From Paraglaciecola polaris LMG 21857 (GTDB lineage Bacteria; Pseudomonadota; Gammaproteobacteria; Enterobacterales; Alteromonadaceae), in the NCBI RefSeq assembly GCF_000315055.1, contig NZ_BAER01000037.1, positions 1-55,531 of the forward strand: DNA of 55,531 bases. The letters are read 5' to 3'. The position numbers and the translations under genes are program-made. Below, one piece after another: positions 16,668 through 25,714 of the stretch; the first letter of the stretch is position 1, and each line of letters starts with the position of its first letter. Below the pieces are notes generated by a model. That model saw only the letters and a program-made list of their open reading frames with translations, did not search any database and had not been told where the DNA came from.

Positions 16668-17141
16668 TTATGCCCGTTGATAGAGGCTTATCATCTTATA
16701 GTCTTTTCGTGGGCCTGTTACCTGCCATGTGGACTCCCACCTCGGCCAATGATCAATCACATAATTCACCACATAATGATCGTCGCCACACAGGTGCTCC
16801 GCTCTAGGTTCAGCCGTACTAAAGGTATGAAAATATCGGTTATCATCAAATAACACGTCAATTTTGCCGCTTGCTTGCTGTCGCCACAAATAGGTGCGTT
16901 CAGCTTGCAGTGCCCTTCCATCTGGCGCGGTGACCAAGCCAGATTCATGGTAAAGCAAATGAGAATCTGACCACGTGAAGTTAGCCTGCCCCTTGAATAG
17001 AAACGCTTCACCACTACTTTGCAGGATCTGCCTGTTAAGCTGCCATGCTCCCACAAAGTCTTCAAGGCAAGAAGGTGAACCATTACCTGAAGTCGCTGCA
17101 GTTTCGAGATCTCGACCAGTGCTGTTGTTGCTATTCACCAA
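16668..17141 (-). CDS. DUF6314 family protein
   Basis: This is a 157-residue protein matching the DUF6314 pattern: an opening FVGAWQLNRQI, FKGQANFTW, LLYHESG, ERTYLWR, a DDNRYFHTF strand, HLCGDDHYVVNY, WPRWESTWQVTGPRKDY and a final SLYQR. The pattern suggests a lipocalin-like beta-barrel of unknown ligand. The first 25 residues are low-complexity. It lies 106 bp downstream of the second TonB receptor gene and may be co-transcribed with it. No catalytic residues can be assigned. Confidence 0.85.
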   Translation of the reverse strand: MVNSNNSTGRDLETAATSGNGSPSCLEDFVGAWQLNRQILQSSGEAFLFKGQANFTWSDSHLLYHESGLVTAPDGRALQAERTYLWRQQASGKIDVLFDDNRYFHTFSTAEPRAEHLCGDDHYVVNYVIDHWPRWESTWQVTGPRKDYKMISLYQRA

Positions 17142-17247
17142 AGTTAATCCTTAGCAAAGTTACTTATCATTAAAATTACTTACGCCCAATATAAACACTG
17201 CCGAATTTGCCGAGACGGTAAGGCTCAGCATGTGTTATTCCCTCTTG

Positions 17248-19146
17248 TTACCAGAAATAGGTGGCAGTAGCAGATAGTTGATCTGAACGCCCCGGAGTGC
17301 CGGGAATTTCTTCAAAAGATTCGTCCCACAGATTATCGACAGCAAGCACAACATTTAAGCCTTCAAACTGCGGCGGCGAATAGGTCAGCGTAACATGCGT
17401 GAAAAACGCGGTATCGTGACCCTTTCTCAACGCGTTCTCTTCTTGTTTACGCCATTCATTGTCTACTCTTAATTCAAGCGATTCCACAGGATACCAAATC
17501 ACCCCGAGTGTGAAGCGGTGCGGAGGATAGTTTAACGCGTAGAAGCTCGCATCTATATTCTCATCCCGGTAGTTTTCGGATTTATCAAGATAGGTATAGC
17601 TTGTTACTACATCAGCGTTTTCTAAGCGCTTAATAGCGATAAATTCAACCCCTATGGTTTCGATATCTACCGGATTTGCCACTCGCGCAGATGTAGAGTC
17701 GAAGCTGTAAGTCCAGTCGGTTAGCTCGTTATCCCAGCGGTAAAACACCGCTGAGTCTACGCGCCACGTGGCTTCATCTAATGAAACACCCAATTCCAAG
17801 TTTTTGCTCGTTTCTCGCTCAAGTGTGTCATTACTTCTAAAAAGGCCGCTTGACGTACTTCCGCCAATCGCAGTATACCCTGCCACTTGTGTGGCTTCAG
17901 AATAGGAAAAATTAACCGTGCGTGTAGACTTGTCTGTGTTTACCTTGTGCCAAACAATATCGCTTATCACTGATACGCTTGAATCATCGCGATTGGTATC
18001 GTCGTACGCAGCTCCTAAACGAAGTGTTATGTGCTCATTGTCTTTCAAGGCAATGGCGTATTCGGGCACGACGCTTAACTTATAGTAATCCCGCGAGGTA
18101 AAGTTGTTTTCAAGGGTCGTGGATTCAATATCATCAGCCGTGAACTGTGCAGCGTAGTTCACGGCAAGTTTTGCATCAACGCCATGGCGACCAGACACCG
18201 CGACTGATTTTACCTTGGTTTCGTGAAACGCTTGAAAGCTCTCTGGATTTTCCCGTGAAAAAACGTAGTGATCATTGTTCTTTCGATAATAAGCCGACAC
18301 TTCAAAGGAGCTATCTTGGGCATATTGCTGCTGGTGATTAAACATCAACAAACGGGTTTGTAAGTCCTCGGTCTCGTTCACGTTAAAGGGGGTATATAAG
18401 TTAGGCCACCCAAAGAACTTATCTTGATAGCCGAAAAACACATCCGTTTGCGAGGTGTCACTTATTAGCTGTACCCGCCCAGATGCCCGCTCGAAACTGT
18501 GATCACCATTTTCTATGGTTCCATCGCTTTCAGAGCGCGAGTACTCACCTTCAACGCCTGCGCTCCATTCGGGCGATCCATCAAGAGACCAAGTAATAGC
18601 GTTGTGAACCCTTTGCATATTAAAGCTATTGTTGCCCACACCTAATGAAACACTGCCTGCGGTTTGAATAGGTCGCCATTTATAGGCAACCGAACCCACC
18701 GAGCTATTTGTACCGTAAAGTGAATTATCTACGCCGGTTAAAATAGCGGGTGCACTGAGCATTTCTGGTGCAATAGGAATTTCTGCAAAATAATGCCCTG
18801 TTTGTGGATCGATAAGGGTTGCACTTCCCACGCTAAAGCCTGTGTTTTCGAATATACCACCGCGGATCGTCACGTCGGCCTGGGCTTCAGCCATGTTTCT
18901 AGATTGAAGATCGACTCTGGGATCGTATTCCAAATTAGAAATGGGCGAATTAAAAGTGCCAACAGGTGATTCATTCGCTGTGGCTGCGCCTTCAATGGTA
19001 ATTTTTTCAAGGTTCTTTTCAGCCGCTTTATCAACGCCTTTCCCAACCTCGCTTTCAAGGTTTTTTTCAGCAGGCACTGCACTATAAGAAGATATTGAGA
19101 AGGTAGAGGCCATACATAGAGCAGTCGTGATTACAGCGCGAATCAT
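17248..19146 (-). CDS. TonB-dependent outer-membrane receptor (second)
   Basis: This 632-residue receptor has a signal peptide of about 23 residues (ending near SYSA). The plug domain is present (ADVTIRGGIFENTGFSVGSATLIDPQTG), and a compact barrel ends in LSATATYFW. It is shorter than the other two receptors, in the size range of vitamin and small-cofactor receptors such as BtuB. Plug segment HYFAEIPIAPEMLSAPAILTG followed by NSLYGTNSSVGSVAYKW is also BtuB/vitamin-like in spacing. An AAGGA ribosome site precedes ATG 19146. It is near yigM but in the opposite direction, so a vitamin role is only a guess. No riboswitch was recognised upstream. Confidence 0.9.
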   Translation of the reverse strand: MIRAVITTALCMASTFSISSYSAVPAEKNLESEVGKGVDKAAEKNLEKITIEGAATANESPVGTFNSPISNLEYDPRVDLQSRNMAEAQADVTIRGGIFENTGFSVGSATLIDPQTGHYFAEIPIAPEMLSAPAILTGVDNSLYGTNSSVGSVAYKWRPIQTAGSVSLGVGNNSFNMQRVHNAITWSLDGSPEWSAGVEGEYSRSESDGTIENGDHSFERASGRVQLISDTSQTDVFFGYQDKFFGWPNLYTPFNVNETEDLQTRLLMFNHQQQYAQDSSFEVSAYYRKNNDHYVFSRENPESFQAFHETKVKSVAVSGRHGVDAKLAVNYAAQFTADDIESTTLENNFTSRDYYKLSVVPEYAIALKDNEHITLRLGAAYDDTNRDDSSVSVISDIVWHKVNTDKSTRTVNFSYSEATQVAGYTAIGGSTSSGLFRSNDTLERETSKNLELGVSLDEATWRVDSAVFYRWDNELTDWTYSFDSTSARVANPVDIETIGVEFIAIKRLENADVVTSYTYLDKSENYRDENIDASFYALNYPPHRFTLGVIWYPVESLELRVDNEWRKQEENALRKGHDTAFFTHVTLTYSPPQFEGLNVVLAVDNLWDESFEEIPGTPGRSDQLSATATYFW

Positions 19147-19583
19147 TGTGTATCCTTGGTGCGTATTTTCAAAAAGCTATTACGTGATCAACGAGTCATT
19201 AGTCTAGAACCAGCCGATAAGGTATATTTTTAATCGTTGAGTGTTCTCGTTAACCCGATATTAAACGGGCGAGGATTGTATATGATTAAGAGATACCTAG
19301 GAAGATGACAGGCGATGAAGAAGCGCGCTTAGCGGTAATCGCGCACAGAGCGTCCGTTAGCGATGATAGAATACTCGTTGGCGATATTGGTTTCAGCCAG
19401 CAGTGGCTTAACGGTTCGCCGTGCGCCTATTACCCTGCTGTTGGCATTTTGTGTAGTGTCTTTTTCTGTGACCCTTCGGTGCCTTTTCTGAGCTTCGATA
19501 TATTTTTGAGGCTGAAATGCCGGACAACAAAACCCTGCCAAGTGCGTGTAACAGTGCAGTGCTTTTAGTGCAGCGGTTTTAGT
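19147..19583. other. Intergenic region with no supportable gene
   Basis: Open frames exist on both strands here (for example 19305-19568 plus, 19329-19541 minus), but they overlap each other and lack ribosome sites and recognisable domains. The receptor promoter should lie at 19150-19270; a CCCG-8-CGGG inverted repeat is visible near 19254-19269. Confidence 0.4.
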
Positions 19584-19958
19584 TCACCATTTCGTCAGCT
19601 CATCCTGTACCGTTTGCATATCAGGATCATTATTCTCTAACTCTTCTTTATCTTGCTGCATCATCCGTAACACACGCGCTAGATAGGCTTGAGTTTCGAG
19701 ACTGCGTTTAGCCACCTCTTCTTTGCTTGGTTGGTAGTGATCGAGCTGACCTTTTTCAATCAGGCCTTTATCCACCAGCATGCACTCAAGAGAGGCCAAA
19801 CGCTCTTTGGTCACAGACAATTCCATGGCTAAGGTCATGGCGACTGACAGTGCTTGCTCAGTTTGTTTATCGGCTAAAAAGTAAGGACGCTGACCTTTGG
19901 CTTTGCTGCCTGCTAGATTGATTTTTTCACTTTGTGTCAGTATTTTTTTTTGACTCAC
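19584..19958 (-). CDS. Small protein of unknown function in the methyltransferase operon
   Basis: I do not recognise this 124-residue protein. It is charged and helical, with a Lys/Ser-rich start, a central helix KQTEQALSVAMTLAMELSVTKERLASLE and a C-terminal coiled-coil-like stretch (YLARVLRMMQQDKEELENND). It has no signal or membrane segment. The start is GTG at 19958, immediately after the TGA of the methyltransferase, so translation is coupled. A role as partner or stabiliser of the methyltransferase is suggested by position only. Confidence 0.65.
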   Translation of the reverse strand: MSQKKILTQSEKINLAGSKAKGQRPYFLADKQTEQALSVAMTLAMELSVTKERLASLECMLVDKGLIEKGQLDHYQPSKEEVAKRSLETQAYLARVLRMMQQDKEELENNDPDMQTVQDELTKW

Positions 19959-21179
19959 TCATGCTGCATTCTCACTCTTTTTTGCGTGCTGGCCTTTCCA
20001 TAAACCCAATGCGTTCCACACGGGTGAACGCCCGTAGTCTTCGCCATCTGTTTTTGGTTTTCCAAAAATCTTTTCGTCTACTTTAGATACCACGCCTACA
20101 TCAAACAAATCGTTGGAGTCGAAACCACATTCAGTGAACACTTTCGGCAAATCCAGCTCGTGCATGGGGCCCCAATAAGGTTCGTTATTAAAATAAGTGT
20201 CCCAGTCGCGAATAAACTGCTGATAAACATCCATGCCTGCGTATTGCGGTTGCTCAAGGTGTAAATTCAAGCCGCCATCCGCTAACAAGCGTTGAATGTT
20301 TTTTAATATTTTAGGCATAGATTGATGAGATAATTCATGCAAAAACATCGATGTTGTAATCAAATCGAACGAACCATCATCGTATTGGCTTAAATCTTCG
20401 GCATTCGCTTGCACAAATTGAATATTGTTTACGCCTAACGATTTCGCTCTAGCATGGGCGTAGCGCAAACTGGGGCGCGCCACATCAACGGCTACCACCT
20501 GTGCATCGGGGAAATGCTCCGCTAAGGGCAACGCATTGTGCCCCACTGTGCAACCAATATCTAAAATACGCTTAGGCGAAAAGTCTGGATGCTGAGTTTT
20601 AAGCCAGTTGGCAATCCCCTGCCCGCCTCCGTCACTCAGTGCACCAAGTAAGCCTGCGGTGGTCACAAACAAACCCACATCATAGCTGGCAGCGACGGTT
20701 ACGTCGTCCTCAAAATACTCTTGGTAATAACAACCCGGCTGGCAATGAATGTCGACTGAGCCTACGTTTGGCGGAATGCCCACGCTACTATCAAGTTGTA
20801 TATTTGCATCATTTTCGCAGGCCTTATTAACCTTATCGACTATGTCATCAATTTGACCAAGCACTTGTGCTCGGGCCGCTTGATGGCGCATTTCCATGGT
20901 ATTGCGGCGCAGCGCACTCCACATTTGAAAATAGCCGTTGTTCAGCATGTGTTTACGCACTTCATGGCGCGACGTGGGCGACTTACCCGTTTGCGCGATG
21001 ATCTCAGGTTTGACCTGCTTATCAAAAGCAGTTCTTACTCCAGGCAATATTTGGCTGCTGAGGTGCACATTAAGATGAGTCAAAAAGTTAAGCCGGGCCA
21101 CTTCATCGTGACTCGCCGCCGGAAACACATCGTGTTTGGTGAGCACATCCCACGAGGGTAAAGCGTTAGTATCGCTCAT
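19959..21179 (-). CDS. Class I SAM-dependent methyltransferase with unusual N-terminal domain
   Basis: This 406-residue protein carries a Rossmann methyltransferase domain at about residues 205-330. Motif I is ILDIGCTVGHNALPLAEHF, then VVAVDVARPSLRYA, and a motif IV-like SFDLITTSMFLHEL. The 200-residue N-terminal part is not typical. It is helical and contains DIHCQPGCYYQEYFEDDVTV and YDVGLFVTTAGLLG, perhaps a substrate-binding lid. The ATG at 21179 has a GGAGG ribosome site 7 bases upstream and overlaps the stop of the preceding gene by one base. The methyl acceptor is unknown. Divergence from the hydrolase operon at 22175 suggests a shared small-molecule pathway. Confidence 0.88.
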   Translation of the reverse strand: MSDTNALPSWDVLTKHDVFPAASHDEVARLNFLTHLNVHLSSQILPGVRTAFDKQVKPEIIAQTGKSPTSRHEVRKHMLNNGYFQMWSALRRNTMEMRHQAARAQVLGQIDDIVDKVNKACENDANIQLDSSVGIPPNVGSVDIHCQPGCYYQEYFEDDVTVAASYDVGLFVTTAGLLGALSDGGGQGIANWLKTQHPDFSPKRILDIGCTVGHNALPLAEHFPDAQVVAVDVARPSLRYAHARAKSLGVNNIQFVQANAEDLSQYDDGSFDLITTSMFLHELSHQSMPKILKNIQRLLADGGLNLHLEQPQYAGMDVYQQFIRDWDTYFNNEPYWGPMHELDLPKVFTECGFDSNDLFDVGVVSKVDEKIFGKPKTDGEDYGRSPVWNALGLWKGQHAKKSENAA

Positions 21180-21907
21180 CACTCACCTCCAATAATTTGG
21201 TATTCGGTTAATTCATAATGGGTTTGCATGTAACCGTCGACACCGGCCTTGAGCAACAGATAATCGTCATCAGCCGTCACCCATAAATTATAAGGCGGAT
21301 GTTCTTCCGGTAAGTTACCTGCGGTATCCACGACTTGAAAGTGACGTGCCCTAAACTTACCCGCTTGAATGACAATCTCTTCTTCGCCTACATATTGAAT
21401 ACCTAACCCATTCAGTTTAAATAACATGGGCCCGGTCGCCCCGCGATGATCCGGCGAGGTAAGCATAATATCAGGGAAGAACGTTTTACCCGGCCCTTGG
21501 GATAAATCATACAACTTCATTAAAATGCCATCGCCCACTATGGGGTGCGATTGTAACCACTTTACTGGGCTATCAAGCTCAATTCGCTGGGTAATACGCC
21601 CATCGCGCTGATTGTGGGTTTCACATTCAGCATAGGTATCGGTCACGCGGATCCAGCCGCTGCCTTCGTATTTGTCACCCACAGATAAACGCACACTACA
21701 ATCAATCGGGCTGCAATCCTGACGCATTGATTGCACTACATCACGCACAACATTGGGCTCGTCGTCTATTTCACAGTGGGCATGCATCACTTGTACGCCA
21801 TCAGACTGGGTGGTGAGGGTGAAAAATTCTCGTCCTCGTTCTTGGCCAAATTTTTCGGGCTTTTTGCTGGTATATTGGATCGTCCCGCGAATCGTTCTGT
21901 GCTTCAT
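21179..21907 (-). CDS. Conserved beta-rich protein of unknown function
   Basis: This is a 242-residue cytoplasmic protein without signal peptide. It is beta-strand-rich, beginning RTIRGTIQYTSKK and ending in a strand series like DUF3108 or calycin proteins (IVIQAGKFRARHFQV then YNLWVTADDDYLLLKAGV). A Cys pair (DCSPIDC) lies near residue 65. I cannot name the family. The start ATG 21907 is preferred; a GTG at 21967 would add 20 polar residues and has no ribosome site. It is first in a three-gene operon with the methyltransferase (one-base overlap) and the small helical protein. Confidence 0.65.
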   Translation of the reverse strand: MKHRTIRGTIQYTSKKPEKFGQERGREFFTLTTQSDGVQVMHAHCEIDDEPNVVRDVVQSMRQDCSPIDCSVRLSVGDKYEGSGWIRVTDTYAECETHNQRDGRITQRIELDSPVKWLQSHPIVGDGILMKLYDLSQGPGKTFFPDIMLTSPDHRGATGPMLFKLNGLGIQYVGEEEIVIQAGKFRARHFQVVDTAGNLPEEHPPYNLWVTADDDYLLLKAGVDGYMQTHYELTEYQIIGGE

Positions 21908-22174
21908 GTATGGGTTCGCCTTATCTGTATGGGTAAGTCTGTCAGCTTGTTGATTATCTTTTATCACTTAAAAAGCATTCAGTAATTGGCCGATGTCAAT
22001 TTGGCCAGCAATTATATTTGCAAGCTGTGCTAAAACTAAGTTATAAATACAATTGTTATATCAATAGCACATTCACTATAAAGTGCACCAAAAGCTAACG
22101 CAATTCAAGGTTAAATTGTTGTCAATATCAGCCATAAAACCTATGACAATTATCAAAGATTTGAAGGTAAACCG

Positions 22175-22846
22175 ATGCAAACAACCACTAAGACCGCAAA
22201 AGAAATATACAACGAGGTGAAAAACAACCCAGCGCGTAAGCGTTTTGGCTTTGGCAATAAAGCGGTATTGGTGAATATTGACCCGCAAAAGGCCTATACC
22301 TGCAAAGATGAATTTGCTACTGCTTATGAAACCGATCCGCGTCAAATGGAATATATTAACGAGATGTCAAAAACGTTTCGTGCTTTAGGCTGGCCTGTCG
22401 TGTGGACACACGTTGCCTACATGGAAGGTGCCGAAGACGCCGGTATTTGGGGTACCCGTACCGACACGCCTGATTCATTGCAGAATATCAAGTTCGATTC
22501 TCGGCGCAGTGAGTTTGATGACCGTCTTGAAATCGACTACGTCAAAGACGTGGTGTATTTAAAGAAAATGCCCTCAGCATTTTTTGAAACACAGCTACAG
22601 TCATTGTTGGTTTGGCATCAAGTGGATACGGTCATTCTTACTGGCGGGTCTACTTCAGGTTGTATTCGTGCCACGGCCGTTGATTCCTTGTCTCGTGGTT
22701 ATCGCACCATAGTGCCTGAGGAGTGCGTAGCGGATAAACACGAGAGCTACCATTATGCCAACCTAACGGATTTGTCGTTGAAATACGCAGACGTACTGAC
22801 CCTTGATGAAGTTAATCAATGGTTAACCCAGCAAAGCGCGAAATAG
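22175..22846 (+). CDS. Isochorismatase-family cysteine hydrolase (half-amidase candidate)
   Basis: This is a 223-residue cysteine hydrolase of the isochorismatase/nicotinamidase/N-carbamoylsarcosine amidase fold. The catalytic triad is visible: Asp36 in LVNIDPQKAY, Lys130 in YLKKMPSAFF, and Cys163 in GGSTSGCIRATAVDS. The small loop before the Cys matches amide-cleaving members (carbamoylsarcosine amidase, maleamate amidohydrolase). It is first in an operon with two PuuE-like ring-opening hydrolases. The set recalls imidase plus half-amidase pathways in which a cyclic imide is opened and the resulting half-amide loses ammonia. Amidase activity is likely, substrate inferred. Confidence 0.88.
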   Translation: MQTTTKTAKEIYNEVKNNPARKRFGFGNKAVLVNIDPQKAYTCKDEFATAYETDPRQMEYINEMSKTFRALGWPVVWTHVAYMEGAEDAGIWGTRTDTPDSLQNIKFDSRRSEFDDRLEIDYVKDVVYLKKMPSAFFETQLQSLLVWHQVDTVILTGGSTSGCIRATAVDSLSRGYRTIVPEECVADKHESYHYANLTDLSLKYADVLTLDEVNQWLTQQSAK

Positions 22847-22874
22847 CCACTCAGTAGCAAAGAGGTAACGAAAG

Positions 22875-23831
22875 ATGAAAAGCGATCCCGGATTTTACGA
22901 TTATTGGCCCTACGAAAATCGCCCGAAAATTCGTTGGCCCGGCGGCAAAAAAATGGCGTTTTGGGTTGCTCCCAATATAGAGTTTTATGAACTTAACCCG
23001 CCGGTGAACCCGTCACGAAAGGCTTGGCCTCAGCCGTACCCTGCCACACAAGGTTATAGTATTCGGGACTACGGCAATCGTGTGGGCCATAAAAGACAGA
23101 TGGATTTATTGGACAAATACGGTATTCGCGGCTCAATTTCGTTATCGACTGCCCTGTGCGATCATCACCCTGAAATTATTCAGATGTGCAAAGAACGTGG
23201 CTGGGAATTTTTTAGCCATGGTATTTACAATACTCGCTACACCTACGGCATGTCAGAGCAACAAGAGCGTGACATGATCAAGGATTCCATGGACAGCATT
23301 TATCAGTACACAGGCCAAAAATGTGCCGGTTATTTAGCGCCTGCTTTGTCGCACTCTGAGCTGACCTTGGATTTATTCGCCGAAGTAGGCACTGAGTTAT
23401 TTGGCAATGAAGGGGGTATTTATACCTGCGATCTGTTTCATGACGATCAACCCACACCAATCCACACCCGCAGCAACAAGCCGTTTGTTTCAATCCCTTA
23501 TTCACTAGAAATGAACGACACTATCGCCTTTGTGGTGAATAAAATTGAACCCAGACGCTACGGCCAAATGCTGAAAAACAACTTTGACCGACTTTACGCA
23601 GAGGGTGACGAGTCAGGCACTATCATGTGCATTCCAACCCATAATTATCAGGTATCTTGCCCACATAGAATGAAAGCCTATGAAGAAGCCCTAGATTACA
23701 TCACCAGTCACGATGATGTGTGGATCACCACAGGCAAAGAGATTGCCGATTACTACCTAGAGCATTACTACGAGCAGGCAAAAGCAGATATCGCGCAAAA
23801 AGGGGCTGCACACAAAAGGACGGCAATATAA
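22875..23831 (+). CDS. PuuE-like polysaccharide-deacetylase-family hydrolase A
   Basis: This 318-residue NodB-fold protein belongs to the PuuE/cyclic-imidase branch. It begins with the typical IRWPGGKKMAFWVAPNIEFYE, in which the Asp-Asp of sugar deacetylases is replaced by Asn and Glu. It continues with YGNRVGHKRQMDLLDKYGI, FFSHGIYNTRY as motif 2, and a late PTHNYQVSCPHRM loop in place of GxHxxxxGRPxR. An AGAGGTAACG ribosome region precedes the ATG. It starts 28 bp after the isochorismatase-like gene and overlaps the next gene by one base (TAATG). Hydrolysis of a ring amide is inferred. Confidence 0.85.
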   Translation: MKSDPGFYDYWPYENRPKIRWPGGKKMAFWVAPNIEFYELNPPVNPSRKAWPQPYPATQGYSIRDYGNRVGHKRQMDLLDKYGIRGSISLSTALCDHHPEIIQMCKERGWEFFSHGIYNTRYTYGMSEQQERDMIKDSMDSIYQYTGQKCAGYLAPALSHSELTLDLFAEVGTELFGNEGGIYTCDLFHDDQPTPIHTRSNKPFVSIPYSLEMNDTIAFVVNKIEPRRYGQMLKNNFDRLYAEGDESGTIMCIPTHNYQVSCPHRMKAYEEALDYITSHDDVWITTGKEIADYYLEHYYEQAKADIAQKGAAHKRTAI

Positions 23832-24760
23832 TGGCATTGGATAAAACATACCTTGAATACGCCCATCGCAGTCACGGCATGGATCACGACCGTTATGACT
23901 GGTCAATGCTCAGCGATCGACCTGCCGTTACTTGGCCCGGGGGCAAAAAACTTGCGCTATGGGTAAATGTGCCACTGCAGTTCTTCCCGCTGGATCAAAA
24001 AGGTGAACCGTTTAAAATTCAAGGCGGCATGACCATGCCCTACCCTGATTTACGCCATTTTAGTTTGCGTGATTACGGTAATCGCGTGGGTATTTTTCGT
24101 TTTTTAAAAGCGTTCGACAAATACGGCGTCACGCCGACCTTTGCCATGAACACAGAACTGGCCAAACGTAACCCTTACCTGCTTAATACGATAAAAGAGC
24201 GTGGCAATGAAGTGATGTGCCACGGCATGCACATGGACGCCCTGCACTATGGCGGCCAAGACAAGCAAATAGAAGCCCAATTAGTGCAAGATTCATTGAC
24301 GCAATTGCGCGAGTTGACTGAGCAAAACGTCACCGGCTGGTTAAGCCCTGGGCGCAATGAGAGTGAGAATACCCCAGAACTATTAGCAGCCAACGGTGTG
24401 AGATATTTTTGTGATTGGGTGAACGACGACATGCCTTACACTTTTAACACCCAACAAGGTAATTTATGGGCCATGCCCTTATCTAATGAATTAGACGATA
24501 CCTTTATCATGCTCAACAACCTGCACAGTGAAGAGGCCTACGCTGAGCAAATGATCGATGCCTGTGACTATTTGCTCAAAGAGGCAAACGAGCAAGGTGG
24601 GCGCATTTTAAGTTTGAATATTCATCCTTGGATGTTAGGTCAACCCCATCGCATAGCTGCCCTTGAACGGGTACTGGAATATGTGATGGACCAAGATGTT
24701 TACAGTGCAAGTGCTAGCGACATACTCGATGCATTTACGTCGCAGCTAAAGGCCCCTTAA
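23831..24760 (+). CDS. PuuE-like polysaccharide-deacetylase-family hydrolase B
   Basis: This 309-residue paralogue of the preceding gene has the same framework (VTWPGGKKLALWVNV, YGNRVGIFRFLKAFDKYGV, MCHGMHMD as motif 2, NIHPWMLGQPHRI as the late loop). Its motif 1 is altered: where hydrolase A has NIEFYE this protein has PLQFFPLD, so the acidic residue is missing. The pair could work as a heteromer with one degenerate partner, or B may act on a different ring. The start ATG 23831 overlaps the stop of the upstream gene by one base, so a longer in-frame start at 23720 is rejected. Family confident. Confidence 0.85.
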   Translation: MALDKTYLEYAHRSHGMDHDRYDWSMLSDRPAVTWPGGKKLALWVNVPLQFFPLDQKGEPFKIQGGMTMPYPDLRHFSLRDYGNRVGIFRFLKAFDKYGVTPTFAMNTELAKRNPYLLNTIKERGNEVMCHGMHMDALHYGGQDKQIEAQLVQDSLTQLRELTEQNVTGWLSPGRNESENTPELLAANGVRYFCDWVNDDMPYTFNTQQGNLWAMPLSNELDDTFIMLNNLHSEEAYAEQMIDACDYLLKEANEQGGRILSLNIHPWMLGQPHRIAALERVLEYVMDQDVYSASASDILDAFTSQLKAP

Positions 24761-24783
24761 ACACCTTGAAGAATAAAAGTGCC

Positions 24784-24812
24784 CCGCGAAGCCTGCATGT
24801 TTGGCTTCGCGG
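24784..24812. terminator. GC-rich hairpin between convergent genes
   Basis: A perfect 10-bp stem (CCGCGAAGCC at 24784-24793 with 24803-24812, 9-nt loop) sits 23 bp after the hydrolase operon and 28 bp before the end of the convergent DUF3750 gene. It has no T-tract on either side, so termination may be weak. Confidence 0.5.
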
Positions 24813-24839
24813 ACATTGATCCCCCCAATTAAAAACCTG

Positions 24840-25367
24840 CTAATCGGCGTAACTACTGCCAATCGCCCTAAACGGCATTTCCAGTTCTAGCTCAGGTACT
24901 TGCAAGCCAACCCAAGCTGGAAAGGTATTGCTATTTGGCCCTGGAAATAAGGTGTATTCGTTAGCCCAAGGGTAACGTTTAACCGCCGCAGTGACTTTGG
25001 GTATAAGCTCTGCGGCTTTATCCCCTTGAATCGATAAAACTTTATCCGGCTTTGCCCCGTACCAAAAACGATCCGGCGTTTCAGTTTGGTATTCTCGTAG
25101 TGCAGGTAAACCCTCTTTTACCCGCCAACCAACCACTTCATATACTGTGTATTCAGGATCGTTTTCTTGCTTCACCGCCAGCCAAGTATGCACAGCAAAC
25201 CAACCTCGCCAACTAAACGCATCAGCAGCGTACACCTCGATCGACGCTTGGGTATCAATTGTTGGGTCAAGGGCAAGACCTGCAGGCTCACGAGACGCCG
25301 TGCGCCAATCGCTGGCAGTACAGGCTACCAACAGACTTATCATTGCCATCAAAACTATTGCTTTCAT
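24840..25367 (-). CDS. DUF3750 family lipoprotein
   Basis: This 175-residue protein has a lipoprotein signal (SLLVAC, Cys16) followed by the DUF3750 layout: a WFAVHTWLAVKQ strand, YTVYEVVGW, and the characteristic YPWANEYTLFPGPNSNTFPAW. Relatives are small exported proteins of unknown function; the conserved His, Tyr and PGPNSNTF loop suggest an active site but no reaction is established. It is monocistronic and convergent with the hydrolase operon. Confidence 0.8.
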   Translation of the reverse strand: MKAIVLMAMISLLVACTASDWRTASREPAGLALDPTIDTQASIEVYAADAFSWRGWFAVHTWLAVKQENDPEYTVYEVVGWRVKEGLPALREYQTETPDRFWYGAKPDKVLSIQGDKAAELIPKVTAAVKRYPWANEYTLFPGPNSNTFPAWVGLQVPELELEMPFRAIGSSYAD

Positions 25368-25714
25368 TCATTCACACCTTGGATATCTTTATTATGTGTC
25401 ATTTTTTAACGGGTTAATAAAGCAAATTTACATAGCCAGTGCAACGAAACAACTGTTACCAATTTCGTCATCGCCCAGTGATACCCTGACTTTTGATTGC
25501 TAACGTAATTTGTTATCGAAAAACATCACATGCACCAAACGAGTCTATCCAGACGCTTTAATTGACGAGACGATAACATGAAGGGATAGGTATTAAGCCC
25601 CTACCTCAAAGGTATGGATATGGAGGTAGTGGCTCATGCACAGCGTGGGGAAGTTGCCGTGGGCTAAATAAGTGGCGCAAGATAGTGGCTCAAAGTACTC
25701 ATACTGGCAGCTTG
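25368..25714. other. Intergenic region, inverted repeat only
   Basis: No gene found. A 7-bp inverted repeat CTACCTC/GAGGTAG (25601-25607 and 25623-25629, 15-nt spacer) lies about 85 bp downstream of the serine hydrolase stop and may be a weak 3' structure of that gene. The DUF3750 promoter should lie at 25380-25470. Confidence 0.4.

Noticed and set aside
19305-19568. Open frames on both strands between the second receptor and the methyltransferase operon
   Set aside because: They overlap each other, have no ribosome sites, and no recognisable domain; treated as non-coding.
22054-22063. TGTTATATCA upstream of the isochorismatase-like gene as a fourth GntR site
   Set aside because: It matches only one half-site plus part of the other with the wrong spacing; too weak to claim that this operon joins the regulon.
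24784-24812. Strong rho-independent terminator after the imidase-like operon
   Set aside because: The stem is perfect but there is no T-tract on either strand, so it is listed only as a hairpin with moderate confidence.
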